Shown: positions 35,509-43,845, counted from the stretch's first letter. The stretch: DNA of 64,000 bases from Fictibacillus enclensis (GCF_001457035.1 NZ_KQ758618.1:496001-560000); one strand, 5' to 3'. Notes: generated from the sequence alone by a model not told the origin. Numbers and translations are program-made.

Positions 35509-35529
35509 CGAATAAAGTGAGGTTTTAGC

Positions 35530-35634
35530 ATGAATGTACTTGTTCCTGTTGAATGTCCACGATGCCACAGTGAAATTAAACAATTAAAACACAGTGTCCG
35601 CTGCAAATGCGGAATGAGAATGAAAAGAAAATAA
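35530..35634 (+). CDS. 34-aa zinc-ribbon-like protein
   Basis: A tiny basic protein with two metal-binding knuckles, CPRCH near residues 9-13 and CKCG near 26-29, ending in RMKRK. GTGAGG with 7-base spacing precedes ATG 35530. It lies 21 bases after the PerR-like gene and shares its terminator, so it is cotranscribed. It may bind zinc or nucleic acid; function unknown. Confidence 0.65.
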   Translation: MNVLVPVECPRCHSEIKQLKHSVRCKCGMRMKRK

Positions 35635-35642
35635 ACGAAACG

Positions 35643-35674
35643 AAAACCCAATCGGATGCCGATTGGGTTTTTTG
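35643..35674. terminator. Bidirectional terminator
   Basis: 11-bp stem (35645-35655 with 35659-35669), three-base loop, with A- and T-runs, between the zinc-ribbon gene and the converging Spo0M-like gene. Confidence 0.85.
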
Positions 35675-35675
35675 T

Positions 35676-36062
35676 TTAGCTGCATATTGTAATTTCATCG
35701 TGATCCACACAACGCATGTTGTCACAGATGAGTCTTGTTTGAAAACGGTAGGAGACCGTTGATGAGGATGATAGAAGATCTTGCGGCAGTTGGTACGTTA
35801 GTGGAATTTCGATACTGCCATCGGAGGCGAGCTCTTTGGACATGTAGATGGTGGTTACAGACTCAATCATGTGTTCGGTTTTATCTTCAGTGTTATGAAG
35901 GATAAGGTCACACTCGAGCCTTTTTATAATCTGCTTCATCCATTTGCCTTTCAAGCGGAAATAGCCATTTACATTTTGACCGGGCTTCAGCTCGTTTGAG
36001 TCCAAAACTAAATCTATACTTGCCTGCCCTAGCTTGAAGAAGCTCATACATTTTTTTAACAC
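35676..36062 (-). CDS. Spo0M-like protein, single arrestin-type domain
   Basis: A 128-residue protein matching the first half of Spo0M: SFFKLGQASIDLVLDSNELK, PGQNVNGYFRLKG and a beta-rich remainder ending with the arrestin-like SIEIPLTYQLP segment. Spo0M of B. subtilis is about 258 residues and affects sporulation onset and cytoskeletal traits; the second half is absent here. GTG 36062 is used, with GGAGG 10 bases upstream; the ATG five codons on, which would match the Spo0M start, is too far from any site. A manganese riboswitch with promoter and terminator sits directly upstream. Confidence 0.75.
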   Translation of the reverse strand: MLKKCMSFFKLGQASIDLVLDSNELKPGQNVNGYFRLKGKWMKQIIKRLECDLILHNTEDKTEHMIESVTTIYMSKELASDGSIEIPLTYQLPQDLLSSSSTVSYRFQTRLICDNMRCVDHDEITICS

Positions 36063-36116
36063 GGTGATCAGACCTCCAGTTGATAATAGCCAATTGAAGA
36101 AAGTGATTGTTCAAGT

Positions 36117-36279
36117 AAAAAACCTTTACCTGTATTGTCCTGGTAAAGGTTTTAACATCTACAAAGACCTTTACCAGGTGGCAAAGGTGTCGCTACAACT
36201 AGATGTTGCCAGTTAAGCCGGTGATCAAGGAATCACGGGATGTCGACGTAACTGTCAGCTACTCCCCTTTGGAGTTAAT
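36117..36279 (-). promoter_or_regulatory. yybP-ykoY manganese riboswitch with expression-platform terminator
   Basis: Read on the minus strand, AAAGGGGAGTAGC (from 36270), GTCGACAT, the CGTGA...TCACCGG helix followed by CTT, and TAGCGACACCTTTGCC (to 36180) reproduce in order the conserved core of yybP-ykoY Mn2+ riboswitches. AAAGG and CCTTT close the P1 stem. After it comes a terminator hairpin, ACCTTTACC/GGTAAAGGT (36150-36142 with 36130-36122), and a T6 tract. A competing GGTAAAGGT at 36176-36168 overlaps the aptamer side and could form the alternative fold. Mn2+ binding is expected to turn expression on. Confidence 0.87.
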
Positions 36280-36330
36280 TTATATCAATTTTATAGTCGT
36301 TTGGTTCATCACTTCATCGATTCGATACCC

Positions 36331-36359
36331 ATTGTATACGCATGGATTAGTGATGTCAA
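36331..36359 (-). promoter_or_regulatory. SigA promoter of the riboswitch-controlled gene
   Basis: On the minus strand TTGACA (36359-36354) and TACAAT (36336-36331) are spaced by 17 bases, placing the start about 50 bases before the aptamer. Confidence 0.75.
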
Positions 36360-36419
36360 CACACTTTTTCATAAGCAATTGTTAACTTTTTATGACCATG
36401 TGAAATCCGGTATTCTAAC

Positions 36420-36472
36420 CAGAGGCATCCTCTGAATACATTGTGATAATGGGCGATTTCCGTTGACGGAAA
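36420..36472 (+). other. Leader hairpins before the xdhC-type gene
   Basis: Two perfect short hairpins, CAGAGG-CAT-CCTCTG (36420-36434) and TTTCCG-TTGA-CGGAAA (36457-36472), followed by a G-rich stretch up to the start codon. Matches no riboswitch I recognise. Confidence 0.35.
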
Positions 36473-36506
36473 GAAGGGATGGGCTCGGGACCATCTGGGG
36501 GTGGGC

Positions 36507-37499
36507 ATGATGATTGGTTTTTATGAATTGGTTCATAAGATGGAAGAGTTGCAGGCAGGTTGTGTGGCAGCGACGTTAATTAAAGTCGAAGGTTCGTCCT
36601 ATTTGAAAGAAGGGGCGATGATGCTTTTCTGGGAGGAGAAACAGGCAGGAATGATCAGTGCCGGCTGCGCAGAGGCTGATCTCATGGAAAGAGCCCGCAG
36701 AGTTGCGGAAGATAGTATCCCCCAATATGTTACATACAACCTGAAGGAGGAAGATGATCTTTCCTGGGGACAGGGAGCCGGCTGCAATGGGGTGCTGCAT
36801 GTCTGGTTGGAGGTGGTGGATGATAAATTAAGACGTCAGCTCCTTTATACGAAGTCCATGCTGGAAAAGGGAAAATCGATTTTGCACCGGAAAGAAATTT
36901 CTCTCATGCCTTACCCCACAACAGTCAATGAATTTATAAAAGTGGAGGATACGGACCACGCTTCTTTGTTTTCAAGCGGTGTTCAGTTTATGGACCATGA
37001 AGGAATGGTCTATACCCATCTCTATGAACCTAAACCGCGCCTGATCGTATTTGGGGCGGGATTTGATGGAAGAACAGTAGCTGAGCTGGCATATAAAACA
37101 GGGTGGATGGTCATGGTGTGTGACTGGCGGCCGGCTCTCTTGTCCAAAGAGGACTATTCATTTCCGGTAGAGACATTTTGTTGTGAATCGGGGGGGTTAA
37201 GTAAGGTATGTATGGTAAATGAACGAGACTTTATCGTCGTGATGTCTCATAACTTTCAAAAAGATAAAGAATTTTTGTCATGTCTGCCGGAGGACCAGCT
37301 TCGTTATGTTGGTGTGCTGGGGCCGAGGGAGCGTACAGAACGGCTTTTGGAAACAAAAGAACTGCCGGATTTTATTCATTCGCCGGTGGGACTTTCTATC
37401 GGTTCGAGAGGTCCTCAAGAAATTGCCATAAGCATACTTGCGGAAATGATCAACGTTTTCCGTACAAGGAACCAGGCGGCAGATATAAGCAAAAGGTAA
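36507..37499 (+). CDS. XdhC family molybdenum cofactor insertion protein
   Basis: A 330-residue protein of the XdhC/CoxI family that sulfurates and inserts the molybdenum cofactor into xanthine-dehydrogenase-type enzymes (PucA in B. subtilis). The N-terminal domain has ATLIKVEGSSYLKEGAMML and SAGCAEADL; the C-terminal Rossmann domain starts at RLIVFGAGFDG and includes VMSHN and YVGVLGPR, and ends with GSRGPQEIAISILAEM. The start is ambiguous among GTG 36501 and ATGs 36507 and 36510 after GGGGGTG. It leads the molybdoenzyme operon. Confidence 0.9.
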   Translation: MMIGFYELVHKMEELQAGCVAATLIKVEGSSYLKEGAMMLFWEEKQAGMISAGCAEADLMERARRVAEDSIPQYVTYNLKEEDDLSWGQGAGCNGVLHVWLEVVDDKLRRQLLYTKSMLEKGKSILHRKEISLMPYPTTVNEFIKVEDTDHASLFSSGVQFMDHEGMVYTHLYEPKPRLIVFGAGFDGRTVAELAYKTGWMVMVCDWRPALLSKEDYSFPVETFCCESGGLSKVCMVNERDFIVVMSHNFQKDKEFLSCLPEDQLRYVGVLGPRERTERLLETKELPDFIHSPVGLSIGSRGPQEIAISILAEMINVFRTRNQAADISKR

Positions 37500-37513
37500 G
37501 GGGGAGGGTAGCA

Positions 37514-39850
37514 TTGGGGTTGATCGGAAAAAGTGTGTTTCGGAAAGAAGCCTGGGAAAAAGTAACCGGTACGGCCAGATATACAGCAGATTATCCGGCA
37601 ACTGACTCGCTCCATGCCAAAATTGTTGTAAGCCCCTATGCTCATGCTGTAATCAAGAGCATCCATATAGCAAAAGCCAAAGAGGTGTTTGGTGTGCGTG
37701 CGGTTATAACAGGCGAGCACTTTCCGTTAACCGGTGAAGAAATAAGGGACCGTCCGGTACTGGCGAAAAATAAAGTGAGACACCACGGCGAAGCGGTCGC
37801 TCTTGTGGTGGCCGATACTCCGCAACAGGCCAAACGGGCAGCAGAACTGATAGAAGTGGAATACGAACAATTGCCGGTCGTACATTCGCCGACAGAGGCC
37901 TTAAAGCCAAACGCGCCACTCGTTCATGAACAGCTCGGCAGTTATAAAAAGGAGGATCGGGTGTATCCTGAGCCAGGAACCAACGTTGCCAACCGGACCA
38001 AGATACGCAAAGGCAGCATGGAAAGAGGATGGAATCTGTCAGAGGTAGTGGTGGAAGAGCGCTTTTCATTTTCTCCATCCGATCATGCGGCCATGGAAAC
38101 AAGGTGTTCAACCGCTGAAATCCATCCCGATGGCAATGTATACATCATGACCTCGTCACAAGCGCCATTCATGGTGAAACGGTTAATCCATGATTATTTT
38201 GGCGTGGACATTGGAAAGATCGTTGTAGAAACACCCTTGGTAGGAGGTGCATACGGAGGTAAGGCGTCCATTCAGCTCGAACTTCTTGCCTTTATCGCGT
38301 CCATTGCGGTGGGAGGCCGAAAAGTCCGGATTTTAAATATCAGGGAACAAGATATGCTGACTTCGCCATGCCACATCGGCCTGGATGCCACCGTGAAGCT
38401 CGGAAGTACCAGGGACGGAAAAATTCAGGCGGCAGAGCTTCTTTTTTTGTTTGATGGAGGAGCGTATTCTGACAAAGGTGCTGATTTAAACCGGGCTGCA
38501 GCAGTCGACTGTACGGGTCCCTATGATATTGATCATGTATGGTGTGATTCACTCTGTGTTTATACGAATCATCCGTATGCAGCACCCTTTCGAGGGTTCA
38601 GCCATTCAGAGCTCCTGTTCACCGTGGAACGGACCATGGATGTGCTCGCCGACAAGCTCGGAATGGATCGATTACAGCTTAGATACATTAATGCGATCCG
38701 GCCGGGAGATACCACTCCGACACAAGTGAAGCTGAATAAAAGCAATGTAGGAAATTTACCGGAATGCATTGTTCGGTTAAAGAAAATGATTGACTGGGAT
38801 ATGGGCATGATTCAGGACCTCGGCAACGATAAACTAAGGGTTAAAGGGGTCAGCTGTATATGGAAAACCTCCACGATTGAATCAGATGCAGGCTCCGGAG
38901 TGACCTTGAGCTTCAATCCTGACGGAAGCATCAACCTCATTTCTGGCGTCATCGAAATTGGCACAGGAACAAAAACGATCCTGGCACAAATTTTGGCCGA
39001 ACGGCTAAAAATGGATATACGGATGGTTCATGTCCAAATGAAAGTAAACACACAAAGTACCCCCGAACATTGGAAAACGGTGGCCAGCCGGGGCACCTTT
39101 ATGGCGGGTCGTGCTGTACTGGCGGCAGCTGAAGATTTGATTGAGCAGTTAAAAAGCATCGCTTCGTGTGTGTTGCGGGTCCAAGCCGCTGATTTGGAGG
39201 TAGGGTACGGAAAAGTATTTTTGCGTGATGAACCGGAAACTCACCTTGATATTAAAGATGTGGCCTATGGCTATGTTTATCCGAACGGAAATGGAATTGG
39301 CGGTCAGATCATCGGAAGAGGTCATTACAATCTCAGAAGGCTCACGTACCTTGATAAAGAGACGGGAGCAGGAAAGCCGGGGCCGGAATGGTCGGTCGGT
39401 GCCCAGGCGGTCGAAATTGAATATGACAAAAAACATCTCACCTACAGAATCGTCCGTGCATTTTCAGCGGTTGATATTGGGACGGTTTTAAATGAAAAAG
39501 CAGCACGGGGCCAGGTGATGGGGGCGATGAGTATGGGGCTTGCCTTTGGTGGAAGGGAAACCTTTGTTTTTGATGAATGGGGCAGAGTTTTGAATCCGCA
39601 ATTAAGAACCTACCGGCCGCTCCGGTATGGGGAACATCCAGAGTATCACGTGGAATTTGTTGTAACTCCACAACTTGATGCGGCCTACGGCGCCAGAGGA
39701 GCCGGAGAACATGGTCTGATGGGGATGCCTGCTGCTCTTGGAAACGCCCTTTCCCTGGCCGCGGGTGTAAAATTGAACGAATTGCCTCTTATTCCGGAAC
39801 AGATCTGGAAAATGAAACAAAAAGAAGGACATTCCCATGCTTCCTTATGA
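37514..39850 (+). CDS. Xanthine dehydrogenase-type molybdopterin-binding subunit
   Basis: The 778-residue catalytic subunit of a xanthine-dehydrogenase-family enzyme. After the a/b hammerhead domain (about 1-130) come the molybdopterin regions with LVGGAYGGKASIQ, APFRGFSHSE and the C-terminal GARGAGEHGLMG, whose Glu corresponds to the catalytic base. TTG 37514 follows GGGGAGGG by 5 bases; the open frame further upstream overlaps xdhC and is not coding. Order is xdhC, Mo, FAD and Fe-S subunits. PucD of B. subtilis is the obvious counterpart; the substrate could be a purine or an aldehyde. Confidence 0.92.
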   Translation: MGLIGKSVFRKEAWEKVTGTARYTADYPATDSLHAKIVVSPYAHAVIKSIHIAKAKEVFGVRAVITGEHFPLTGEEIRDRPVLAKNKVRHHGEAVALVVADTPQQAKRAAELIEVEYEQLPVVHSPTEALKPNAPLVHEQLGSYKKEDRVYPEPGTNVANRTKIRKGSMERGWNLSEVVVEERFSFSPSDHAAMETRCSTAEIHPDGNVYIMTSSQAPFMVKRLIHDYFGVDIGKIVVETPLVGGAYGGKASIQLELLAFIASIAVGGRKVRILNIREQDMLTSPCHIGLDATVKLGSTRDGKIQAAELLFLFDGGAYSDKGADLNRAAAVDCTGPYDIDHVWCDSLCVYTNHPYAAPFRGFSHSELLFTVERTMDVLADKLGMDRLQLRYINAIRPGDTTPTQVKLNKSNVGNLPECIVRLKKMIDWDMGMIQDLGNDKLRVKGVSCIWKTSTIESDAGSGVTLSFNPDGSINLISGVIEIGTGTKTILAQILAERLKMDIRMVHVQMKVNTQSTPEHWKTVASRGTFMAGRAVLAAAEDLIEQLKSIASCVLRVQAADLEVGYGKVFLRDEPETHLDIKDVAYGYVYPNGNGIGGQIIGRGHYNLRRLTYLDKETGAGKPGPEWSVGAQAVEIEYDKKHLTYRIVRAFSAVDIGTVLNEKAARGQVMGAMSMGLAFGGRETFVFDEWGRVLNPQLRTYRPLRYGEHPEYHVEFVVTPQLDAAYGARGAGEHGLMGMPAALGNALSLAAGVKLNELPLIPEQIWKMKQKEGHSHASL

Positions 39851-40673
39851 TTTTGATTATTACCTGCCCAAAACGGTGGAGGAAGGGGTCCGGCTCTTTC
39901 AGCAGCTCGAACGTGAAGGAAAGATTCCGGTCTATTATTCTGGAGGAACCGAAATTATTACCCTGGGCCGCCTGAATCTGGTGGAAACAAACGCGGTTAT
40001 TGACATAAAAGCCATTGGGGAATGCAAGGAGTTTACCATAAAAGATCAGCAGTTGATCGTCGGATCAGCTCTCTCTTTAACGGCAGTTGAGGAAAAAAAC
40101 GTGTTCCCATTATTAAGCAAAGCAGCGAGCGGGGTGGCCGATCATACGGCCAGAAATAAAATTACGGTGGGAGGAAATATTTGCGGACAAATTTTTTACC
40201 GCGAAGCGGTGCTCCCTTTTTTGTTGACTGACAGCCATGTTGTAATTGCAGGGAAAAACGGACTCAGACAGACACCTATTCATCAGCTTTTCAAGCGCAA
40301 TCTTAAGCTTCAAAAAGGAGAATTCCTCGTTCAACTGCACACGGACCGGCGTTTTTTAAGGATGCCGTATGTGTGCGTTAAACGAAGACAGCAATGGGAT
40401 ACAGGTTATCCGTTGATCACGGTAGCTGTTTTAAAAAAGGAAGATGAAACCAGGATAGCGATAAGCGGTCTTTGCCCATTTCCTTTTCGGGCGTTCGAAA
40501 TGGAAAAATCAATTCAACAAGTTGGTCCGTTAGGTGACAGGATTCAAGAGGCGCTTCGGCATGTGCCGCAGCCGGTGCTCGATGATGTAGAAGGTTCATC
40601 CGGTTATCGGGTGTTTGTTCTGGAACAGATGCTTCAAGACTTGTTAAGGGAACTGGAGGGGAACCATCCATGA
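39837..40673 (+). CDS. Xanthine dehydrogenase-type FAD-binding subunit
   Basis: A 278-residue FAD-binding medium subunit (PucC/CoxM type). The FAD site is seen in PVYYSGGTEIITLG and the ARNKITVGGNICG segment, followed by the CO-dehydrogenase flavoprotein C-terminal domain. It overlaps the Mo subunit gene by 14 bases and the Fe-S subunit gene by 4 (ATGA), indicating translational coupling. Confidence 0.92.
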   Translation: MLPYDFDYYLPKTVEEGVRLFQQLEREGKIPVYYSGGTEIITLGRLNLVETNAVIDIKAIGECKEFTIKDQQLIVGSALSLTAVEEKNVFPLLSKAASGVADHTARNKITVGGNICGQIFYREAVLPFLLTDSHVVIAGKNGLRQTPIHQLFKRNLKLQKGEFLVQLHTDRRFLRMPYVCVKRRQQWDTGYPLITVAVLKKEDETRIAISGLCPFPFRAFEMEKSIQQVGPLGDRIQEALRHVPQPVLDDVEGSSGYRVFVLEQMLQDLLRELEGNHP

Positions 40674-41152
40674 TTTCAGCCCGTTTAACCGTGAATGATG
40701 AAGAAAGAGAAATTGCGTTTTGGCCATCAGACACACTTCTTTTTGTGCTCCGGGAAAGGCTTGGTTTGACCGGGGCAAAGCCGGGCTGCCTGAACGGTGA
40801 TTGCGGAGCCTGTACGGTCAATGTGAACGGCACGGCCATGAAATCGTGCCTGATGCTTGCGGTTGAAGGGATGAACCAAACGATACGCACGATTGAAGGA
40901 TTAAAGGATTCGCCCATTCAGCATGCTTTTATTGAACATTTTGCTTTTCAGTGCGGATATTGCACGCCGGGCTTTATCATGAATATCAACAGTTTGCTGA
41001 AAAAGCATCCGAATGCGGACGATTCCACCATTAAAGAATTTTTAAGCTCTAACATTTGCAGGTGTACCGGATATCAGGAAATTGAAAAGGCGGTAAAATC
41101 TCTGCTTAAAATAAACCGGGAAGATAAGGCCGGCTTACCGAATGACGAGTAA
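40670..41152 (+). CDS. Xanthine dehydrogenase-type [2Fe-2S] subunit
   Basis: A 160-residue small subunit (PucE/CoxS type) with two [2Fe-2S] clusters: the plant-ferredoxin-type site KPGCLNGDCGACTVNVNG with a later Cys (KSCLML), and the helical-domain cluster QCGYCTPGF plus CRCTGYQ. It passes electrons from the Mo centre toward FAD. The end of the gene forms the left arm of the operon terminator. Confidence 0.94.
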   Translation: MISARLTVNDEEREIAFWPSDTLLFVLRERLGLTGAKPGCLNGDCGACTVNVNGTAMKSCLMLAVEGMNQTIRTIEGLKDSPIQHAFIEHFAFQCGYCTPGFIMNINSLLKKHPNADDSTIKEFLSSNICRCTGYQEIEKAVKSLLKINREDKAGLPNDE

Positions 41153-41164
41153 GCTGGCTTTTTT
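41129..41164 (+). terminator. Terminator of the molybdoenzyme operon
   Basis: GCCGGCTTAC/GTAAGCTGGC stem (41129-41138, 41149-41158), which includes the stop codon, followed by six T. Confidence 0.85.
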
Positions 41165-41187
41165 CCTGCTTGGAAGCTAAACATCTG

Positions 41188-41212
41188 GTTTAACTTCAGC
41201 CATGAAGGGTAC
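41188..41212 (+). promoter_or_regulatory. SigB-type promoter of the large catalase gene
   Basis: GTTTAA (41188-41193), a 13-base spacer and GGGTAC (41207-41212) match the general-stress SigB consensus. B. subtilis katE is a SigB gene, which fits. Confidence 0.7.
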
Positions 41213-41275
41213 GTCTATGAGTAGGTACATAATCCCAATCATCAAATTTGACCGAAGAAAAAGGAGGAGAACACT

Positions 41276-43342
41276 ATCAATAACAACGATTCCAGCAAAA
41301 ATGGAGCAGAGAACAAGAAAAATAAGCAGCTTGATGCATTCCGCGTAAACAACAAAGGCAAGAAACTCACAACCAACCAGGGACTCAAGGTTTCCGAGGA
41401 CGAGCATTCGTTAAAAGCGGGTGTACGCGGTCCTACCTTAATGGAAGACTTTCATTTTCGTGAAAAAATGACCCACTTTGACCATGAGCGGATTCCGGAG
41501 CGGATTGTCCATGCGAGAGGCTATGCTGCACACGGAGAATTCGAAGTCTACGAATCCATGAAAGAATATACGAAGGCAGGATTTTTGCAGGATCCATCCG
41601 TAAAAACACCGGTTTTCGTCCGATTTTCAACGGTGGCAGGATCCCGTGGTTCAGGAGATACGGTACGAGACGTGCGTGGTTTCGCCACAAAGTTTTATAC
41701 CGAAGAAGGAAACTATGACCTTGTCGGAAACAACATTCCGGTCTTTTTTATTCAAGACGCGCTAAAGTTTCCGGATCTTGTTCATTCCTTCAAGCCGGAG
41801 CAGCACAATGAAATTCCTCAGGCGTCCACAGCCCATGATACATTTTGGGATTTTATCGCCAACAATACTGAATCGGCTCATATGATGATGTGGGCGATGT
41901 CCGACCGTGCGATTCCGCGCAGCTACCGGATGATGGAAGGCTTCGGTGTCCATACGTTCCGCTTTGTAAATGATAAAGGCGAGGGACGCTTTATTAAATT
42001 CCACTGGAAGCCGAAGCTTGGTGTCCATTCACTTGTATGGGATGAAGCCCAGCGACTTGCCGGCAAGAACCCTGACTTCCACCGCCAGGACCTGTATGAG
42101 GCGATTGAGAACGGCGATTACCCGGAATGGGAGCTTGGCGTGCAAATGATTGAAGAGAAGGATGAATTCAACTTCAATTTTGATGTGCTTGATCCAACGA
42201 AAGTTTGGCCGGAGGAACAGGTTCCTGTGAAGATCATCGGCAAGATGACACTCAACAAAAATCCGGATAATTATTTTGCAGAAACGGAACAGGTCGCATT
42301 CCATCCGGGCCACGTAGTGCCAGGGATTGATTTTACGAACGATCCGCTTCTTCAGGGACGATTGTTCTCGTACACAGACACACAGCTTTCGCGATTGGGC
42401 GGCCCGAACTTCCATGAAATCCCGATTAATCGTCCGGTGTGCCCGTTCCATAACAATCAGCGGGACGGCATGCACCGCATGACCATTAACCAGGGACCAG
42501 TCGCTTATCACAAAAACTCATTGGATAATAATGATCCCGCGCCGGCAACAGAAGGAGAAGGCGGCTATGTTCACTATCAGGAGAAAGTAGAAGGGCGCAA
42601 GGTCCGACAGCGCAGTGAAAGCTTTAAAGACCACTACAGCCAGGCGAAGCTTTTCTGGAACAGTATGTCTGATGTGGAAAAACAGCATATCATTAAAGCC
42701 TTCCGCTTTGAGCTTGGAAAAGTCAAAAGCAAAAATGTGCAGCAACAGGTGGTTGAGGTGATCTGCCATGTGGATACAACACTTGCGGAGCAGGTTGCCG
42801 CAGGGATCGGTGTGACAGCTCCGGAAGGGATTGAGCCATCCGATGAAACCATGTCTTCTCCGGCATTGAGCCAGGAAAATACGGTAAAAGCACCAGCTAC
42901 CCGAAAAGTAGCGATTTTGGCAGAAGACGGATTTAATGGAGAAGAAGTAAAAGGGCTTCAGAATGCGTTGAAAAATGCAGGAATTGCTTCTGAAATTATA
43001 AGTGAAACATTGACTCCTATCTCGAGTAGTCAAGGAGAGGAGCTTCAGGTAAATCAGACGTTACTGACCAGTGATTCCGTTCTGTACGATGCCGTATATG
43101 TGGCAGGCGGAGGTGATAGTGTCAGCACCTTAAAAGGAATTAAAGAGGCAACAACGTTTGTGAATGAGGCGTACAGCCACTATAAAGCCGTAGGAGCCTC
43201 TTTAGATGGGACGGAACTTCTTGCAGCAGCAGGAGTAGAAACCAGCTCAAGTGCAGATGGCGTCGTGATTTTGCAAGGCGGAAACAGCGATGAATTCATT
43301 CAAGCTATTGCACAACACCGCCACTGGGCGCGCCAGGTATAA
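41276..43342 (+). CDS. katE: Large-subunit catalase KatE with apparent AUC start
   Basis: A 688-residue clade-II heme catalase with a C-terminal flavodoxin-like (class I glutamine amidotransferase-like) domain from about residue 535 (TRKVAILAEDGFNG...). Catalase motifs include RIPERIVHARGYAAHG and RLFSYTDTQLSRLG. Homology to Bacillus KatE begins before the first ATG (41441): codons 41276-41440 read NKKNKQLDAFRV...GLKVSEDEHSLKAGVRGPTL in frame. The only start matching AGGAGGAG (41262-41269, 6-base spacing) is ATC at 41276; no ATG, GTG or TTG lies between. ATG 41441 lacks a ribosome site and would cut conserved sequence. Preceded by a SigB-type promoter. Confidence 0.88.
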   Translation: MNNNDSSKNGAENKKNKQLDAFRVNNKGKKLTTNQGLKVSEDEHSLKAGVRGPTLMEDFHFREKMTHFDHERIPERIVHARGYAAHGEFEVYESMKEYTKAGFLQDPSVKTPVFVRFSTVAGSRGSGDTVRDVRGFATKFYTEEGNYDLVGNNIPVFFIQDALKFPDLVHSFKPEQHNEIPQASTAHDTFWDFIANNTESAHMMMWAMSDRAIPRSYRMMEGFGVHTFRFVNDKGEGRFIKFHWKPKLGVHSLVWDEAQRLAGKNPDFHRQDLYEAIENGDYPEWELGVQMIEEKDEFNFNFDVLDPTKVWPEEQVPVKIIGKMTLNKNPDNYFAETEQVAFHPGHVVPGIDFTNDPLLQGRLFSYTDTQLSRLGGPNFHEIPINRPVCPFHNNQRDGMHRMTINQGPVAYHKNSLDNNDPAPATEGEGGYVHYQEKVEGRKVRQRSESFKDHYSQAKLFWNSMSDVEKQHIIKAFRFELGKVKSKNVQQQVVEVICHVDTTLAEQVAAGIGVTAPEGIEPSDETMSSPALSQENTVKAPATRKVAILAEDGFNGEEVKGLQNALKNAGIASEIISETLTPISSSQGEELQVNQTLLTSDSVLYDAVYVAGGGDSVSTLKGIKEATTFVNEAYSHYKAVGASLDGTELLAAAGVETSSSADGVVILQGGNSDEFIQAIAQHRHWARQV

Positions 43343-43355
43343 AAGAATCTTTTGG

Positions 43356-43386
43356 AAGGAGCAGCGGGTAAAGCTGCTTCTTTTTT
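43356..43386 (+). terminator. katE terminator
   Basis: GCAGC/GCTGC stem (43361-43365, 43373-43377) flanked by GAAG...CTTC and followed by six T. Confidence 0.75.
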
Positions 43387-43455
43387 GTAGAGGAAACAGG
43401 AATGAGTAACGAGAAATAGATATGGAGCAAATGACGAACGAAAGGACAGGAGTCT

Positions 43456-43845
43456 ATGTATACAACCATCATCGAACCGCGTGTGTCAGAAACAGACGGC
43501 GTCGGCCATATTAACAATACAACCATTCCCATCTGGTTTGAAGCAGGGCGCAATCAGCTGTTTAAATTGTTTATGCCGGACAGTTCTTTTAAAAACTGGA
43601 GAATGATTATTTTAAATATGAATGTTGATTTTGTGGACCAAATCTATTTCGGACAGGAAGTGAAGGTTTACACCTGGGTTCAGCGAATCGGAAACACAAG
43701 CCTTGAGCTCTATGAAGAAATTCATCAGGAAAACAGGCTTTGTGCCAGGGGAACGGCCGTCTATGTTAATCATAATCTGGAGACCAAAACCTCGGAATGT
43801 ATTCCGGAGGACATCCGGGTGGAGCTTCAGAAACATTTGAAATAG
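43456..43845 (+). CDS. Acyl-CoA thioesterase, 4HBT hotdog fold
   Basis: A 129-residue hotdog-fold protein of the 4-hydroxybenzoyl-CoA thioesterase (YbgC/FadM-like) type. The N-terminal RVSETDGVGHINNTTIPIWFEAGR carries the catalytic Asp in the ETD position and the helix that follows it. Probably hydrolyses medium or long acyl-CoA; substrate not defined. Not cotranscribed with obvious fatty-acid genes. Confidence 0.87.
   Translation: MYTTIIEPRVSETDGVGHINNTTIPIWFEAGRNQLFKLFMPDSSFKNWRMIILNMNVDFVDQIYFGQEVKVYTWVQRIGNTSLELYEEIHQENRLCARGTAVYVNHNLETKTSECIPEDIRVELQKHLK

Noticed and set aside
36420-36500. Molybdenum-cofactor riboswitch before xdhC
   Set aside because: Hairpins are present but the conserved Moco motif bases could not be matched; kept only as a low-level finding.
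37280-37513. Upstream extension of the molybdopterin subunit frame into the xdhC gene
   Set aside because: The extension is not hammerhead-domain sequence and lies antiphase over conserved XdhC codons; TTG 37514 has GGGGAGGG.
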